From CAVVUC01 sp963751395 (GTDB taxonomy: Bacteria; Verrucomicrobiota; Verrucomicrobiia; Chthoniobacterales; Chthoniobacteraceae), in NCBI GenBank assembly GCA_963751395.1, contig CAVVUC010000002.1, positions 682,001 to 746,000 of the forward strand: a stretch of DNA of 64,000 nucleotides, read 5' to 3'. Both the position numbers and the translations under genes were made by a program. Position 1 is the stretch's first letter. Every line of letters starts with the position of its first letter. Below, piece by piece: positions 36,120 through 44,044 of this stretch. The notes under the pieces are model-generated. The model saw only the letters and a program-made list of their open reading frames with translations, ran no database searches and had not been told where the DNA came from.

Positions 36120-36830
36120 TCACGCCCCGCCGAGATAACTCTCCTTCACGCGCTGGTTCTGGCGCAGTTCGGAGGACTTGTCTTCGAGAATGATCGTGCC
36201 GGTTTCGAGCACGTAACCGTAGTCGGAAATCTCGAGCGCGCGGTTGGCGTTCTGCTCGACGAGCAGGATCGTGATGCCAAGCGTCTTGTTGATCTCGACG
36301 ATCTTTTCAAAAATCGTCTTCACCAGAATCGGCGCGATGCCGAGCGACGGCTCGTCGAGCATCAGCATCTTCGGCTGGCTCATCAGCGCGCGGCCGATGG
36401 CGAGCATCTGCTGCTCGCCGCCGGAAAGCGTGCCGGCGGTTTGTTTTTCGCGTTCCTTGAGGCGCGGAAAAATGCCGAACACATAGTCGAGGTCTTTTGC
36501 GATGCCCGCCTTGTCACTCCGCAGATACGCGCCCATCCGGAGATTCTCCATCACCGTGAGGTTTGAAAAAACCATGCGTCCCTCGGGTGACTGCGCCAGG
36601 CCGCGGGCGACAATGCGATGCGGCGGATGATTCGTGGTGTCTTCGCCGTTGAACGTGATCGTGCCCGACTTCGCCTTTACGATGCCCGAGATCGCGCGCA
36701 GCGTCGTGCTCTTGCCGGCGCCATTCGCGCCGACGAGCGTGACGATGCTGCCGGTCTCGACTTTCAAGGAGATGCCGTGCAGCGCGGCGATCGAGCCGTA
36801 GTTGACGACGAGGTTCTTGATTTCGAGCAC
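36120..36830 (-). CDS. livF: Branched-chain amino-acid ABC transporter ATPase LivF
   Basis: A 236-residue ABC ATPase that powers LivHM import. Motifs: GANGAGKSTTLRAISG (Walker A), ARGLAQSPEGRMVFSNLTV (Q-loop region), LSGGEQQMLAIGRAL (signature), MLMLDEPSLGIAP (Walker B), and LLVEQNANRALEI (H-loop region, with Gln-Asn in place of the usual His, as in other LivF). It starts with GTG. An S23 gene sits between livG and livF, and its heptamer array ends 6 bases before this start. It is the last gene of the liv operon. Confidence 0.92.
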   Translation of the reverse strand: MLEIKNLVVNYGSIAALHGISLKVETGSIVTLVGANGAGKSTTLRAISGIVKAKSGTITFNGEDTTNHPPHRIVARGLAQSPEGRMVFSNLTVMENLRMGAYLRSDKAGIAKDLDYVFGIFPRLKEREKQTAGTLSGGEQQMLAIGRALMSQPKMLMLDEPSLGIAPILVKTIFEKIVEINKTLGITILLVEQNANRALEISDYGYVLETGTIILEDKSSELRQNQRVKESYLGGA

Positions 36831-36836
36831 GGCGGG

Positions 36837-36850
36837 AAGTTAAGAGTTTA
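36837..36850. repeat. Downstream heptamer repeat of S23 cassette 1
   Basis: Two 7-base units, AAGTTAA and GAGTTTA on the plus strand, overlapping the S23 stop codon and ending 6 bases before the livF start. They are the reverse complement of the TTAACTC-type units at 37215-37242, so the S23 gene is bracketed by inverted copies of one repeat word. Confidence 0.7.
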
Positions 36851-37205
36851 GAACGCGCTTTTTGCTTTTGATAATTGTGACGAAAATCGCGGTCATTTCT
36901 CCGATCTCCGAGCGAAGTGCGGTGAGTTTGGAGGCGCTCAATAAAGCCGCTCCCTCGATTAACTCCAGCCAGTAGGCCGTTTCCTCGATCTCGCGCAGGC
37001 AATCACCCATTTTGGAGAGGAACTCAGCCGTTGAGCGTGCCCGGTAAGCTTCACGGTAATTGGCACCAATCGATGTCGCCGACCTCAACACCTGCTGCCC
37101 AAGAATCTTTCCGGCATGGTTGCGAGGCAAAGCTTCCGTCATCCGAATTACCCGCAACGCAAAATCTTTCGTTCTCACTTTCAGTTTGTCCGCCAGTTCC
37201 GACAT
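36840..37205 (-). CDS. Four-helix-bundle protein, S23/IVP family (copy 1)
   Basis: A 121-residue protein of the family named after 23S rRNA intervening-sequence ORFs (four-helix bundle). It shows the family run TKDFALRVIRMTEALP, a basic segment GQQVLRSATSIGANYREAYR, and FLSKMGDCLREIEETAYWLE, forming four amphipathic helices. Function of the family is unknown; relatives include the accessory protein Avd of diversity-generating retroelements, but no reverse transcriptase is nearby. It sits between livG and livF on the same strand and is bracketed by inverted heptamer repeats (36837-36850 and 37215-37242), a mark of a cassette inserted into the operon. Confidence 0.85.
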   Translation of the reverse strand: MSELADKLKVRTKDFALRVIRMTEALPRNHAGKILGQQVLRSATSIGANYREAYRARSTAEFLSKMGDCLREIEETAYWLELIEGAALLSASKLTALRSEIGEMTAIFVTIIKSKKRVLNS

Positions 37206-37214
37206 AGGGTTTTC

Positions 37215-37242
37215 TTAATTTTTAATTCTTAACTCTTAACTC
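37215..37242. repeat. Upstream heptamer array of S23 cassette 1
   Basis: Four 7-base units (TTAATTT, TTAATTC, TTAACTC, TTAACTC on the plus strand) fill the gap between the livG stop and the S23 start, beginning 9 bases before the S23 ATG. On the coding strand they read GAGTTAA and are inverted relative to the array after the gene. Confidence 0.85.
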
Positions 37243-38048
37243 CCCAAATACGCCGCGATGACCTTGGGGTCGGCCTGAATCTCCACAGGCGTTCCCTCCG
37301 CGATCTTCTGCCCGTAATCAAGCACGCCGATCCGTTCGCAGATGCCCATGACGACTTTCATGTCGTGCTCGACGAGCAGGACGGCGCACCGGAATTTCTC
37401 CTGCGTGAAACGGATGAGCTTCATCAACTCCACCTTTTCAGTCGGGTTCATGCCGGCGGCGGGTTCGTCGAGCAGCAGCAGCCTCGGGCGTGTGGCGAGC
37501 GCGCGAACGATTTCGAGCCGGCGCTGGTCGCCATACGGCAGGCTCTTGCACTCGACATCCCGATCCGCCGTGAGACCGAAAATCTCCAGCAACTCCATCA
37601 CATGCGCGTCGATCTCTTTTTCCTCGCGGCAAAACTTTGGGCCTCGCAGCAGGGCGTGCGAGATGCCGTGGCGCAGATGCATGTTGCAGGCGGTGCGGAC
37701 GTTGTCGAAAACACTGAGCGAACCGAACAACCGGATGTTTTGAAACGTCCGAGCGATGCCGCGCGCGGTGATCCGGTAAGGGCGGTGGCCGACGACCGAT
37801 TTGTTCGCAAAACTGATGCGTCCCGCAGTCGGTTGATAGACGCCGGTGATGAGATTGAACACCGTCGTCTTGCCCGCGCCGTTCGGCCCGATCAGGCCGA
37901 CGAGTTCTCCGTCGCCGATTTTGAACGACAATTCGCTCACGGCTTTCAGTCCGCCGAATTGAACGGTCACGTTGTCGAGTTGGAGCAGGGGTGAGGTCAC
38001 GGAATCACAAAATGTCATGCGAAAGACATTCGGCGACATAGCCGCCAT
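37236..38048 (-). CDS. livG: Branched-chain amino-acid ABC transporter ATPase LivG
   Basis: A 270-residue ABC ATPase, partner of LivF. Motifs: LLQLDNVTVQFGGLKAVSEL, GPNGAGKTTVFNLITGVY (Walker A), GIARTFQNIRLFGSLSVFDN (Q-loop), LPYGDQRRLEIVRAL (signature; LivG proteins often have LPYG), LLLLDEPAAGMNP (Walker B) and LLVEHDMKVVMGICER (H-loop). The start may be ATG 38018 (MTFCDSV) rather than 38048. Livs M and H lie 8.3 kb upstream behind an inserted island, and a second, broken livG start is still fused to livM there. This complete copy is therefore either a paralogue or a relocated gene; its last bases overlap the S23 heptamer array. Confidence 0.92.
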   Translation of the reverse strand: MAAMSPNVFRMTFCDSVTSPLLQLDNVTVQFGGLKAVSELSFKIGDGELVGLIGPNGAGKTTVFNLITGVYQPTAGRISFANKSVVGHRPYRITARGIARTFQNIRLFGSLSVFDNVRTACNMHLRHGISHALLRGPKFCREEKEIDAHVMELLEIFGLTADRDVECKSLPYGDQRRLEIVRALATRPRLLLLDEPAAGMNPTEKVELMKLIRFTQEKFRCAVLLVEHDMKVVMGICERIGVLDYGQKIAEGTPVEIQADPKVIAAYLGS

Positions 38049-38206
38049 CGGCTTCCTGAGTCACAGTGAAAACAAGCTCCATGCGGCGAGTATCGCAGCG
38101 CTTTCAAAATTAACAAGCTCACGGCTTTGAGGGCTGTGGCTCAGTTTGACGTGAGGGCTTGACAGGAGGCGAGGCAGTAATACAAGTCGTATTACCATGA
38201 ATAACA

Positions 38207-38425
38207 GTGACCCTGAAAATTCCAGACAGCCTTGACGTGAAAATCCGGCGTGCTGTTGCGCGGCGGAACGAAAGCTTCTCCGATCTCGCCCGCCGCGCAC
38301 TCGCGCGCGAGACCGAGGAGCACGAAGTCGATTTCGCGCGGCTGGCCGCGCCGTATCGTGGAATGTTCAAAGGCGCCCGCAACCTTTCCGCACGCGAAGG
38401 CTATGGAAATCAAGACCATCGTTGA
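38207..38425 (+). CDS. VapB-like antitoxin
   Basis: A 72-residue protein starting at GTG 38207: MTLKIPDSLDVKIRRAVARR followed by SFSDLARRALAR is a ribbon-helix-helix-like DNA-binding start, and the C-terminal PYRGMFKGARNLSAREGYGN matches the toxin-binding tails of antitoxins paired with PIN toxins. It overlaps the PIN gene by 23 bp. It is the first of three plus-strand toxin-antitoxin modules in the island that splits the liv operon. Confidence 0.75.
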   Translation: MTLKIPDSLDVKIRRAVARRNESFSDLARRALARETEEHEVDFARLAAPYRGMFKGARNLSAREGYGNQDHR

Positions 38426-38805
38426 CGCCGGCCCGCTCATCGGCTGGCTCAACGCCGCCGATCAATGGCACGAGTGGAGCGTGGCTGCACTCTCCGCGCG
38501 TCGCGGCCCGCTGCACACCACGGAGATCGTGCTTGGCGAAGCGTGCTGGCAGCTCGGCGGCAACACCCAGCCGGCTCACGCGTTGCTTGATCTCGTGAGA
38601 AAAGGCGCGCTTGTTCTCGCGCGACTGTGGCCCGAGCATCTGGCCGACACACAGCAGATCATGCTAAAATATCCGGCGATGGATGCCGCCGCCGCCTCGC
38701 TCGTGTCGCTCGCCGAAGGCTGCACTCGTCACCACGGATTGTCGCGATTTCCAGCCGTGCCGGGGTCTGCGCAATCGCGCATTGAAGCTCATCCTTCCGG
38801 AGTGA
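38403..38805 (+). CDS. PIN-domain (VapC-like) toxin, frameshifted near the end
   Basis: A VapC-like ribonuclease of about 133 residues. N-terminal TIVDAGPLIGWLNAADQWHEW carries the first acidic residue; EIVLGEACWQL carries the second; MDAAAASLVSLAE holds the third acidic residue. The frame then slips near 38730-38738: one extra base removed yields TTDCRDFQPCRGLRNRALKL and a stop at 38805, the expected PIN C-terminus with its fourth acidic site. Left uncorrected the frame runs on to 38930 through a repeat. The slip may be a sequence error like those in suf, or real inactivation. Confidence 0.75.
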
Positions 38806-38830
38806 GCCGGCATCGAATTTACACGCCACA

Positions 38831-38971
38831 GAACTTGCCGGGGCAATGGGATTGCGTGAGGGCGGGGGAGTTCGCGTCACGGGGTTTCCCGTTTGCCTGC
38901 CCCTCGCCGCGAATCTCAGCTTCCCCGTGAAGTGTGCGCTCCCAAGCCCGGCAGCTTGGGAGCGAGGGCGA
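38831..38971. repeat. Island repeat, copy 1 (after the PIN module)
   Basis: About 140 bp, repeated at 40087-40228 and in part at 39491-39572. It holds a G-rich start (ggcgggggag), a central block of about 75 bp shared by all copies, and a terminal hairpin GCTCCCAAG with inverted CTTGGGAGC. Each copy lies just after a toxin-antitoxin pair. Confidence 0.85.
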
Positions 38972-39019
38972 AAATTGCTTGCCAAAATGCACCCATCACG
39001 GAAATTCCGCCTTATCCTT

Positions 39020-39241
39020 ATGAGCACTGTTGCCGAAATCGAATCTGCCATTCGTCAGCTATCGCCCGGCGAAACACGCGCGGTGGCTGCATGGCTTCAA
39101 AATTATTTGGACGATCTGTGGGATCAAAAAATGGATCAGGACATCAATGCCGGCAGACTGGACAAATTCGCGGAACAGGCATTGGAACATTACCGTGCCG
39201 GACGGGTGAAGCCGCTGAATGAAGTCACTGACAACCCCTGA
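39020..39241 (+). CDS. Putative antitoxin of a RelE/ParE-like module
   Basis: A 73-residue protein: MSTVAEIESAIRQLSPGETR, AVAAWLQNYLDDLWDQKM, then EQALEHYRAGRVKPLNE. The short helical build with an AxExxI..L..GE start is common in antitoxins of RelE-type toxins. It overlaps the downstream toxin gene by 23 bp. Start at ATG 39020, directly after the island repeat. Confidence 0.7.
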   Translation: MSTVAEIESAIRQLSPGETRAVAAWLQNYLDDLWDQKMDQDINAGRLDKFAEQALEHYRAGRVKPLNEVTDNP

Positions 39242-39479
39242 GTTTTGGCAGGCCTGCGCCGCACTGCCGCCGGACGTGAGAGCGGCGGCGTGCAAGACTT
39301 ATAGACTCTGGCAGGAGAATCCGCGTCATGGTTCCCTGCAATTTCAGAAACGAGGCCGCTACTGGCGGATAAATCTTGGATCGGGTTATCGCGCATTGGC
39401 ACTGGCGGTTCCGGATGGCTTCCTGTGGTTTTGGGTGGGTGCTCATGACGAGTATGAGCGGCTTCTAAAAAATGCCTGA
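39219..39479 (+). CDS. RelE/ParE-like toxin
   Basis: An 86-residue protein with a RelE-type core: TPEFWQACAALPPDVRAAAC, HGSLQFQKRGRYWRINLGSG, YRALALAVPDGFLWFWVGAH and a final DEYERLL. The RYWRI...YRAL strand pair and terminal HDEYE match RelE/HigB-like mRNA interferases. It follows its antitoxin with overlapping frames. GC-rich composition is like the neighbours. Confidence 0.75.
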   Translation: MKSLTTPEFWQACAALPPDVRAAACKTYRLWQENPRHGSLQFQKRGRYWRINLGSGYRALALAVPDGFLWFWVGAHDEYERLLKNA

Positions 39480-39490
39480 AATGAAAATCT

Positions 39491-39572
39491 GCGTGGCGGG
39501 CGGGGGAGTTCGCGTCACGGGGTTTCATGCTTGCCTGCCCTGCTCCGCGAAGCATAGCTTTCCCGTTCATTG
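39491..39572. repeat. Island repeat, copy 2 (partial)
   Basis: The central block of the island repeat (gcgggggagttcgcgtcacg onward) without the terminal GCTCCC hairpin. It separates the RelE-like module from the HicAB module. Confidence 0.8.
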
Positions 39573-39594
39573 AGATTGCCGTGGAAATGAAAAC

Positions 39595-39846
39595 ATGAGC
39601 CGGAAACGCAAGCTGCTAGAAAAGGTGCTGGCCGGCTCGCACAACATCCGCTTCGACGAACTGTGCCGGCTCGCGGAGGCTTTCGGCTATCGTCTCGACA
39701 GGGTTGGCGGCAGTCACCACATTTACGAACATCCGCAGGCCGAGCGGCCGCTGAACTTGCAAAACGTCGGCGGAAAGGCGAAGGCTTACCAAGTGCGACA
39801 GTTTCTGCGCGACATCGAGGAATGCCACCTCACCATGAACGACTGA
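39595..39846 (+). CDS. hicA: HicA-family toxin
   Basis: An 83-residue HicA mRNA interferase: KVLAGSHNIRFDELCRLAEA, FGYRLDRVGGSHHIYEHPQA with the catalytic His in GGSHHIY, then AKAYQVRQFLRDIEE. It is longer at the N-terminus than the 35.2-kb HicA and belongs to a different branch. It is followed after 4 bp by its hicB partner, so the order (A then B) is opposite to the other module in this window. Confidence 0.85.
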   Translation: MSRKRKLLEKVLAGSHNIRFDELCRLAEAFGYRLDRVGGSHHIYEHPQAERPLNLQNVGGKAKAYQVRQFLRDIEECHLTMND

Positions 39847-39850
39847 ACCC

Positions 39851-40072
39851 ATGAGCGACTACCACATCAACGTGTTCTACAGCGAGGAGGACGGCGGCTA
39901 CATCGCCAACATCCCCGACTTGAAATCGTGCTCGGCCTTTGGCGAAACGCCCGAGCAAGCCGTCCACGAAGCAATGCTGGCCAAAAAGGTGTGGCTGGAA
40001 ACCGCCCGCGCAAAAGGCAAACCCATCCCGCTCCCGCGCTATCGCCCGGCGATTTATGCCGTGGCGGGCTGA
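39851..40072 (+). CDS. hicB: HicB-family antitoxin
   Basis: A 73-residue antitoxin: YHINVFYSEEDGGYIANIPD, LKSCSAFGETPEQAVHEAML, and a helical end KKVWLETARAKGKPIPLPRY. The EEDGGYIANIPDL..C.AFG pattern is diagnostic for the HicB fold. It follows hicA and is followed by island repeat copy 3. Confidence 0.87.
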   Translation: MSDYHINVFYSEEDGGYIANIPDLKSCSAFGETPEQAVHEAMLAKKVWLETARAKGKPIPLPRYRPAIYAVAG

Positions 40073-40086
40073 GTGCTTGGCAACGC

Positions 40087-40228
40087 ACTTGCCGGGGGCA
40101 ATTGGATTGCGTGGCGGGCGGGGGAGTTCGCATCACGGTGTTTCCTGTTTGCCTGCCCCTCACCGCGAAGCACAGCTTCCCCGTTAAGTGTGCGCTCCCA
40201 GGCCCTTCAGCCTGGTAGCGAGGGCAAA
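40087..40228. repeat. Island repeat, copy 3
   Basis: A near full-length copy of 38831-38971. Its terminal hairpin pairs CCAGGC with GCCTGG where copy 1 pairs CCCAAG with CTTGGG, so both sides of the stem have changed together, which argues that the folded structure is kept. Confidence 0.85.
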
Positions 40229-40731
40229 GACCGACCCACGCAAGCAGGAGCTGGCGTGGCTGGTGAAAAGCCGCGCCGTGGTGGACGATCAATGGACTTG
40301 CCACCAACTGGCAATGCGGCATCGGAGCAATGTAAGCCGCACGGTTTCCGTGTTTCGCGCCTCCCGAAAAACACTCCCGACATCGCAAAATTCAAAAGGT
40401 TCTGCACATATGCACGGACTGACCCCTTCTGCTTCTGCTTTGGGAACGCAGTGTCGGCTTGAAACTTTGTTTCCGGCATGACAGTCTGTTGTCGTGATTA
40501 ACGGAACGGAGTTCCAAATCAAAGAATGCAGTTTCCAAACCGCAGAAGTTTGGGAACGAGTCCCCATGAACTGCGTTCACCACGCAGTATGTAAGTTTCG
40601 AGACAGCCGCGTCCGTCGTTATTTGGCTAGTTTTAACCGATTTCCGCCTATTTACGTAGTAGGGGAAAAAACCCACCGAGTGCCAATAGTAAGCTCTGGA
40701 ACTTTCTACTCGCTCCTACGCCACTAGCCCC
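40229..40731. other. Region without a convincing gene
   Basis: About 500 bp after island repeat 3. Base composition turns clearly less GC-rich from about 40380 onward, marking a separate acquisition. A 77-residue frame at 40494-40727 (starting MINGTEFQIKECSFQTAEVW) ends just before the next gene, but has no recognisable domain and no clear ribosome binding site; I do not count it as a supported gene. Confidence 0.4.
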
Positions 40732-41418
40732 ATGTCTGACGCAAAACAAATTCTGGATTTACGACTCGCACGAGGTGAAATATCCAAAGTCGAGTATCTC
40801 GATCTCATCGCTACGATAGCTAATGCCCCAGAACCACATGCCACCAGATCAAATGCTCCGAAGCAGGCAACTCCGTGTTACGGTCCGCTAGCTATCCTCG
40901 ATGCGCAGCGTGATATCCTCTACAAGAAACGGTGTAACGCATTCGTTATAGATTTCCTGATTGGAGTCAGTCTTTTCTTTCTAGCGGTATACTTTGGTTC
41001 CGAGAACCACTTTGACCGCACTGGCTTTGGTGTGGCTCTTATCATTTGTAGTGGTTCCTTGTATTTGCTAATTAAGGACATCAAAGGACAAAGCCTCGGT
41101 AAGCGGCTTTACAAAATTCGGGTGATTCATGTGCCTACACGGCGCTATTGTGGTTTTGTTCGTGGCGTTTGTCGTAATTTCTTAACGTGGCTTTGGATTC
41201 TCGCACCTTTTGTTGTCTTTGCTATTGTTGAGATTAACATTTTACCGTCACTAGGCATATCCAAACAAAACGGCATCCGGTATTTATTGCTCGTTGGGAT
41301 AGCCTTTCCATTTATCAACGCCGAAAGATGGCGAATGCGCGACGATCTTTTCATGCGCCGTAGAGTTGATGTTTGGACTAGCACTCAAGTAATTTTAGCC
41401 AATGACCCAACTGCCTAA
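40732..41418 (+). CDS. SHOCT-RDD membrane protein
   Basis: A 228-residue protein. The N-terminal segment QILDLRLARGEISKVEYLDL is a SHOCT-like short helical motif. An RDD-family membrane domain follows: RCNAFVIDFLIGVSLFFLAV (with the Asp in the first helix), a second helix near FGVALIICSGSLYLLI, GQSLGKRLYKIRVIH, and VCRNFLTWLWILAPFVVFAI. RDD proteins are small polytopic membrane proteins, some proposed as ion transporters. It overlaps the open frame of the protease gene that follows. Lower GC than the surrounding DNA suggests transfer. Confidence 0.75.
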   Translation: MSDAKQILDLRLARGEISKVEYLDLIATIANAPEPHATRSNAPKQATPCYGPLAILDAQRDILYKKRCNAFVIDFLIGVSLFFLAVYFGSENHFDRTGFGVALIICSGSLYLLIKDIKGQSLGKRLYKIRVIHVPTRRYCGFVRGVCRNFLTWLWILAPFVVFAIVEINILPSLGISKQNGIRYLLLVGIAFPFINAERWRMRDDLFMRRRVDVWTSTQVILANDPTA

Positions 41419-41485
41419 ACCCCTATGCGCTGCTAGCAGGCTCCGTGAGTCGTGGAGAACGGGACAGGAAGCCCCATCGCCAAAC

Positions 41486-42751
41486 ATGAATATCTTCCGA
41501 TTAAGCGCTTTCACGCTACTTGTACTCATCTTTGCCGAGGTGACAGCGATAGGGCAACGATTTCCAAGGATTGACACATTCCCGTCCCCAAACGGCTCGT
41601 TTGCTATCGACCTCCATTCTAAAGATAACGGTTGGGGCGAATCTGATTTATACGTTCGCGCGATCGAAACAGGGAAGAAGCAGAAACTTGCAACATTTGA
41701 TTATCCGGTTCAGGGACCGCCTGTCTGGTCAACAAGCGGCAAGACAGTTCTGGTTCATACGGGCACACTATCAGCTGGAATTTGGGCGCAGATTTTCCGC
41801 ATTGAGGCTGATGGATCATCGCGCTTAGTCTATGAACTCGTTCCTCCAAAATTCTGGAAACTAGCGATAGTGAAGGATTATCTCCCGACAGGCTCAGAAC
41901 CATCCCACGTTTACATTCGCTGCAACTACTTCGACGACGAGACAAAGAGTCTATGGTGTGCCGTGAGCGGTGACGTCATCACCAAAGATCGACAGGTTCG
42001 CTTCACCCCCTTTGTCGTCGGCCTCACTCAACGCGATTTCGCCATTTCGCTCGCCAAACGCCTACCAAAACCACCAACTGAAGCACCGCCTGTCCGAATG
42101 GCATCCGAAGGATTCCGCGGCTCTGGCACAGGCTTCTTTATTTCGCCAGAAGGATATGTCATTACCTGTGCCCATGTTGTGCGTGGAGCTAGTATGGTCA
42201 AGGTAGATACACCCACATCGTCCTACAATGCTGCCATTGTTTTTCAGGATGGGGCCCTCGACATCGCCGTCCTAAAAGTGAATGTCTCTGTTCCCACGCC
42301 TTGCTTGCCCATCGCCAACTCACGCACGACAGCGCTTGGTGATCCAGTGTTTACAATCGGATTTCCGAACCCAGTCATTCAAGGATTCAACCCGAAGTTC
42401 ACTAGGGGGGAGATTAGTTCGCTTACAGGCTTGGAAGACTGCCCTTCCGTGTTTCAGATTAGTATCCCGATTCAGACTGGCAATTCGGGAGGTCCAGTCA
42501 TTGCTGATTCTGGCTCAGTAATTGGAGTGGTCAACGCCAAACTCAATACCCTCACCGCCGCCAAACTGACTGGCGACTTCGCACAGAATGTAAATTTCGC
42601 AATCAAGACAGAAACATTTCTTGACCGACTGAAACAACAGGGCATTAAGGTTTCAGGCGAACACAAAGGGCTGACCGATAGTAAAGCGGCTATCCAAGCC
42701 GCTCAAAAAGCAATTGTTCGAGTTTCAGTCTATGGTTGCAAGGTGAACTAA
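41486..42751 (+). CDS. Exported trypsin-like serine protease with N-terminal propeller-like segment
   Basis: About 421 residues from ATG 41486, which gives a signal peptide (MNIFRLSAFTLLVLIFAEVT). Residues about 25-170 look like part of a beta-propeller (NGSFAIDLHSKDNGWGESDL; VWSTSGKTVLVHTGTL) and do not occur in DegP. The C-terminal part is an S1C-like protease with the full triad: His in ITCAHVVRG, Asp in ALDIAVLKV, Ser in QTGNSGGPVIADSG. No PDZ domain follows, so it is not a classical DegP. It lies 68 bp after the RDD gene and shares its lower GC, suggesting the two form one imported unit. Confidence 0.78.
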   Translation: MNIFRLSAFTLLVLIFAEVTAIGQRFPRIDTFPSPNGSFAIDLHSKDNGWGESDLYVRAIETGKKQKLATFDYPVQGPPVWSTSGKTVLVHTGTLSAGIWAQIFRIEADGSSRLVYELVPPKFWKLAIVKDYLPTGSEPSHVYIRCNYFDDETKSLWCAVSGDVITKDRQVRFTPFVVGLTQRDFAISLAKRLPKPPTEAPPVRMASEGFRGSGTGFFISPEGYVITCAHVVRGASMVKVDTPTSSYNAAIVFQDGALDIAVLKVNVSVPTPCLPIANSRTTALGDPVFTIGFPNPVIQGFNPKFTRGEISSLTGLEDCPSVFQISIPIQTGNSGGPVIADSGSVIGVVNAKLNTLTAAKLTGDFAQNVNFAIKTETFLDRLKQQGIKVSGEHKGLTDSKAAIQAAQKAIVRVSVYGCKVN

Positions 42752-42776
42752 CAAAAACAACATCAAGCTCAGAAGG

Positions 42777-42822
42777 TGGAAGGTGGAAGTGGAAGGGGTC
42801 AGTGGAAGTGGAAGGGGTCAGA
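42777..42822. repeat. GTGGAAG-type short tandem repeats
   Basis: A purine-rich run of 6-7 base units including two exact copies of a 19-base unit (42783-42801 and 42802-42820). No inverted partner is visible. It follows the protease gene within a 332-bp gene-free gap (42752-43083). Confidence 0.75.
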
Positions 42823-42902
42823 GCTGAATGGCGCTTAGTTAAGGCGGTTTTGGGACGATTTCTGTGGGGCGGGACGCGCATTAGTCTTCGGGGTTTTCCC
42901 CT

Positions 42903-43069
42903 CGTTACGAAGCTAGGGGCTTCGTAACGCACGCTATGGGGAAGCTCTGCTTCGTGGCGGTGGAGAAAGTCCGCGCATTGGCAATCGGCGCGTGAACACT
43001 GCCACCCCAGTCCGCGCAACAGGAGTTGCCCCGGCAAGAGTGCGTTACGAAGTCACCAACTTCGTAACG
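42903..43069. mobile_element. MITE-like element with hairpin ends
   Basis: Both ends are 30-base inverted copies of each other (42903-42932 and 43040-43069), and each end is itself a hairpin: CGTTACGAAG and CTTCGTAACG. The 107 bases between have no coding capacity. It abuts the truncated livG target sequence and the IS66 element, so it helped break livG. I see no certain target duplication. Confidence 0.7.
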
Positions 43070-43143
43070 GGGGTCGAAGCTCAGTAAGCGTCCGCCGTGG
43101 CTCCACTGGACGATGAGGTGGGAGATTGCGGAGGCTGTGGGTT

Positions 43144-43584
43144 ATGCAATCTACCACAGCGGCATTGGAGACTTCAGAGATTTTGAGACGCGACAAACGG
43201 GGACGCGTGTGGCTGAAGCCGAAGCGGCGCGAGGCACTGCTGGATGAGTTTGAGAAGAGTGGCATGAGCGGGGCGCAGTTTGCGCGGTTGACGGGGGTGA
43301 AGTATTCGAGTTTTCAAAACTGGGTGCAGCGTCGTCGCAGGACGCGTGGCGGACGTCAAGATGGCACGGTGATGGCGCAGCCCGGTGCGGTGCGTTTGTT
43401 TGAAGCGGTGGTCGAAGGAGGCGATCCCGGTGAAGCGCCGCCCGTGCTGCGGGCAACTGGTGTGGGCGGGCTGTGGATCGAACTGCCCGGCGGGAGCCGG
43501 ATGTGCGTGCAGACGCCGGTGCAGATGCGCCTTGCGGCGGAAGTGGTGGTCATGGTTGCACAAAGTTCCCGCGCCCGATGCTGA
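43144..43584 (+). CDS. tnpA: IS66 accessory protein TnpA
   Basis: A 146-residue helix-turn-helix protein typical of the first ORF of IS66 elements: RREALLDEFEKSGMSGAQFA, RLTGVKYSSFQNWVQRRRR, and a C-terminal GLWIELPGGSRMCV strand. It is needed with TnpB and TnpC for transposition in this family. ATG 43144 is preferred to a TTG at 43126. It overlaps tnpB by 7 bp. A second, truncated copy in inverted orientation lies at 45700-45969. Confidence 0.85.
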   Translation: MQSTTAALETSEILRRDKRGRVWLKPKRREALLDEFEKSGMSGAQFARLTGVKYSSFQNWVQRRRRTRGGRQDGTVMAQPGAVRLFEAVVEGGDPGEAPPVLRATGVGGLWIELPGGSRMCVQTPVQMRLAAEVVVMVAQSSRARC

Positions 43585-43931
43585 GCTTTACCGGAGGGTT
43601 AAAGGTGTTTGTGGCGCTGGAGCCGGTGGACTTGCGCAAGAGCTTCAGCGGGCTGGAAGGTCTGGTGAGCGAGCGTCTGGGCGAAGACCTTCGCCAGGGG
43701 GCGCTCTTTGTCTTTACCAACCGCCGTCACAGTCGGCTGAAGATCCTTTACTTTGATGGCACTGGGCTATGGCTGCTAATCAAGCGGCTGGAGAAGGGAA
43801 CCTTCTCATGGCCGAGGGTGTCCGATCCCGGGACGGTGAAGCTGAAGCTTGCGCCCGGGGCGCTGGCGATGCTGACCGATGGCATTGATTTGCGCGGGGC
43901 GAAGCTAAGGCCTTGGTATGAGCGGGAGTAA
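43578..43931 (+). CDS. tnpB: IS66 accessory protein TnpB
   Basis: A 117-residue IS66 Orf2 protein, recognised by KVFVALEPVDLRKSFSGLEG, ALFVFTNRRHSRLKILYFDG, and TGLWLLIKRLEKGTFSWPR. Start at ATG 43578, overlapping the tnpA stop. Its biochemical role in transposition is not understood. Confidence 0.92.
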   Translation: MLSFTGGLKVFVALEPVDLRKSFSGLEGLVSERLGEDLRQGALFVFTNRRHSRLKILYFDGTGLWLLIKRLEKGTFSWPRVSDPGTVKLKLAPGALAMLTDGIDLRGAKLRPWYERE

Positions 43932-44044
43932 GTTCTGAAGCATCCCGGGATGCTTGAGGTGACAGATCGTTAAGTAAGTAACTAAACACATAAGATAACT
44001 CTTGGCCAGGTGACAAAGAGTTGCTATTCCTGTGCCCAACCTTG

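Noticed and set aside
36840..37205. Diversity-generating retroelement (S23 as Avd)
   Set aside because: No reverse transcriptase, template repeat or variable repeat was found near either S23 gene.
38831..40228. Integron cassette array with attC sites
   Set aside because: The repeats lack the conserved GTTRRRY/RYYYAAC cores and no integrase is visible.
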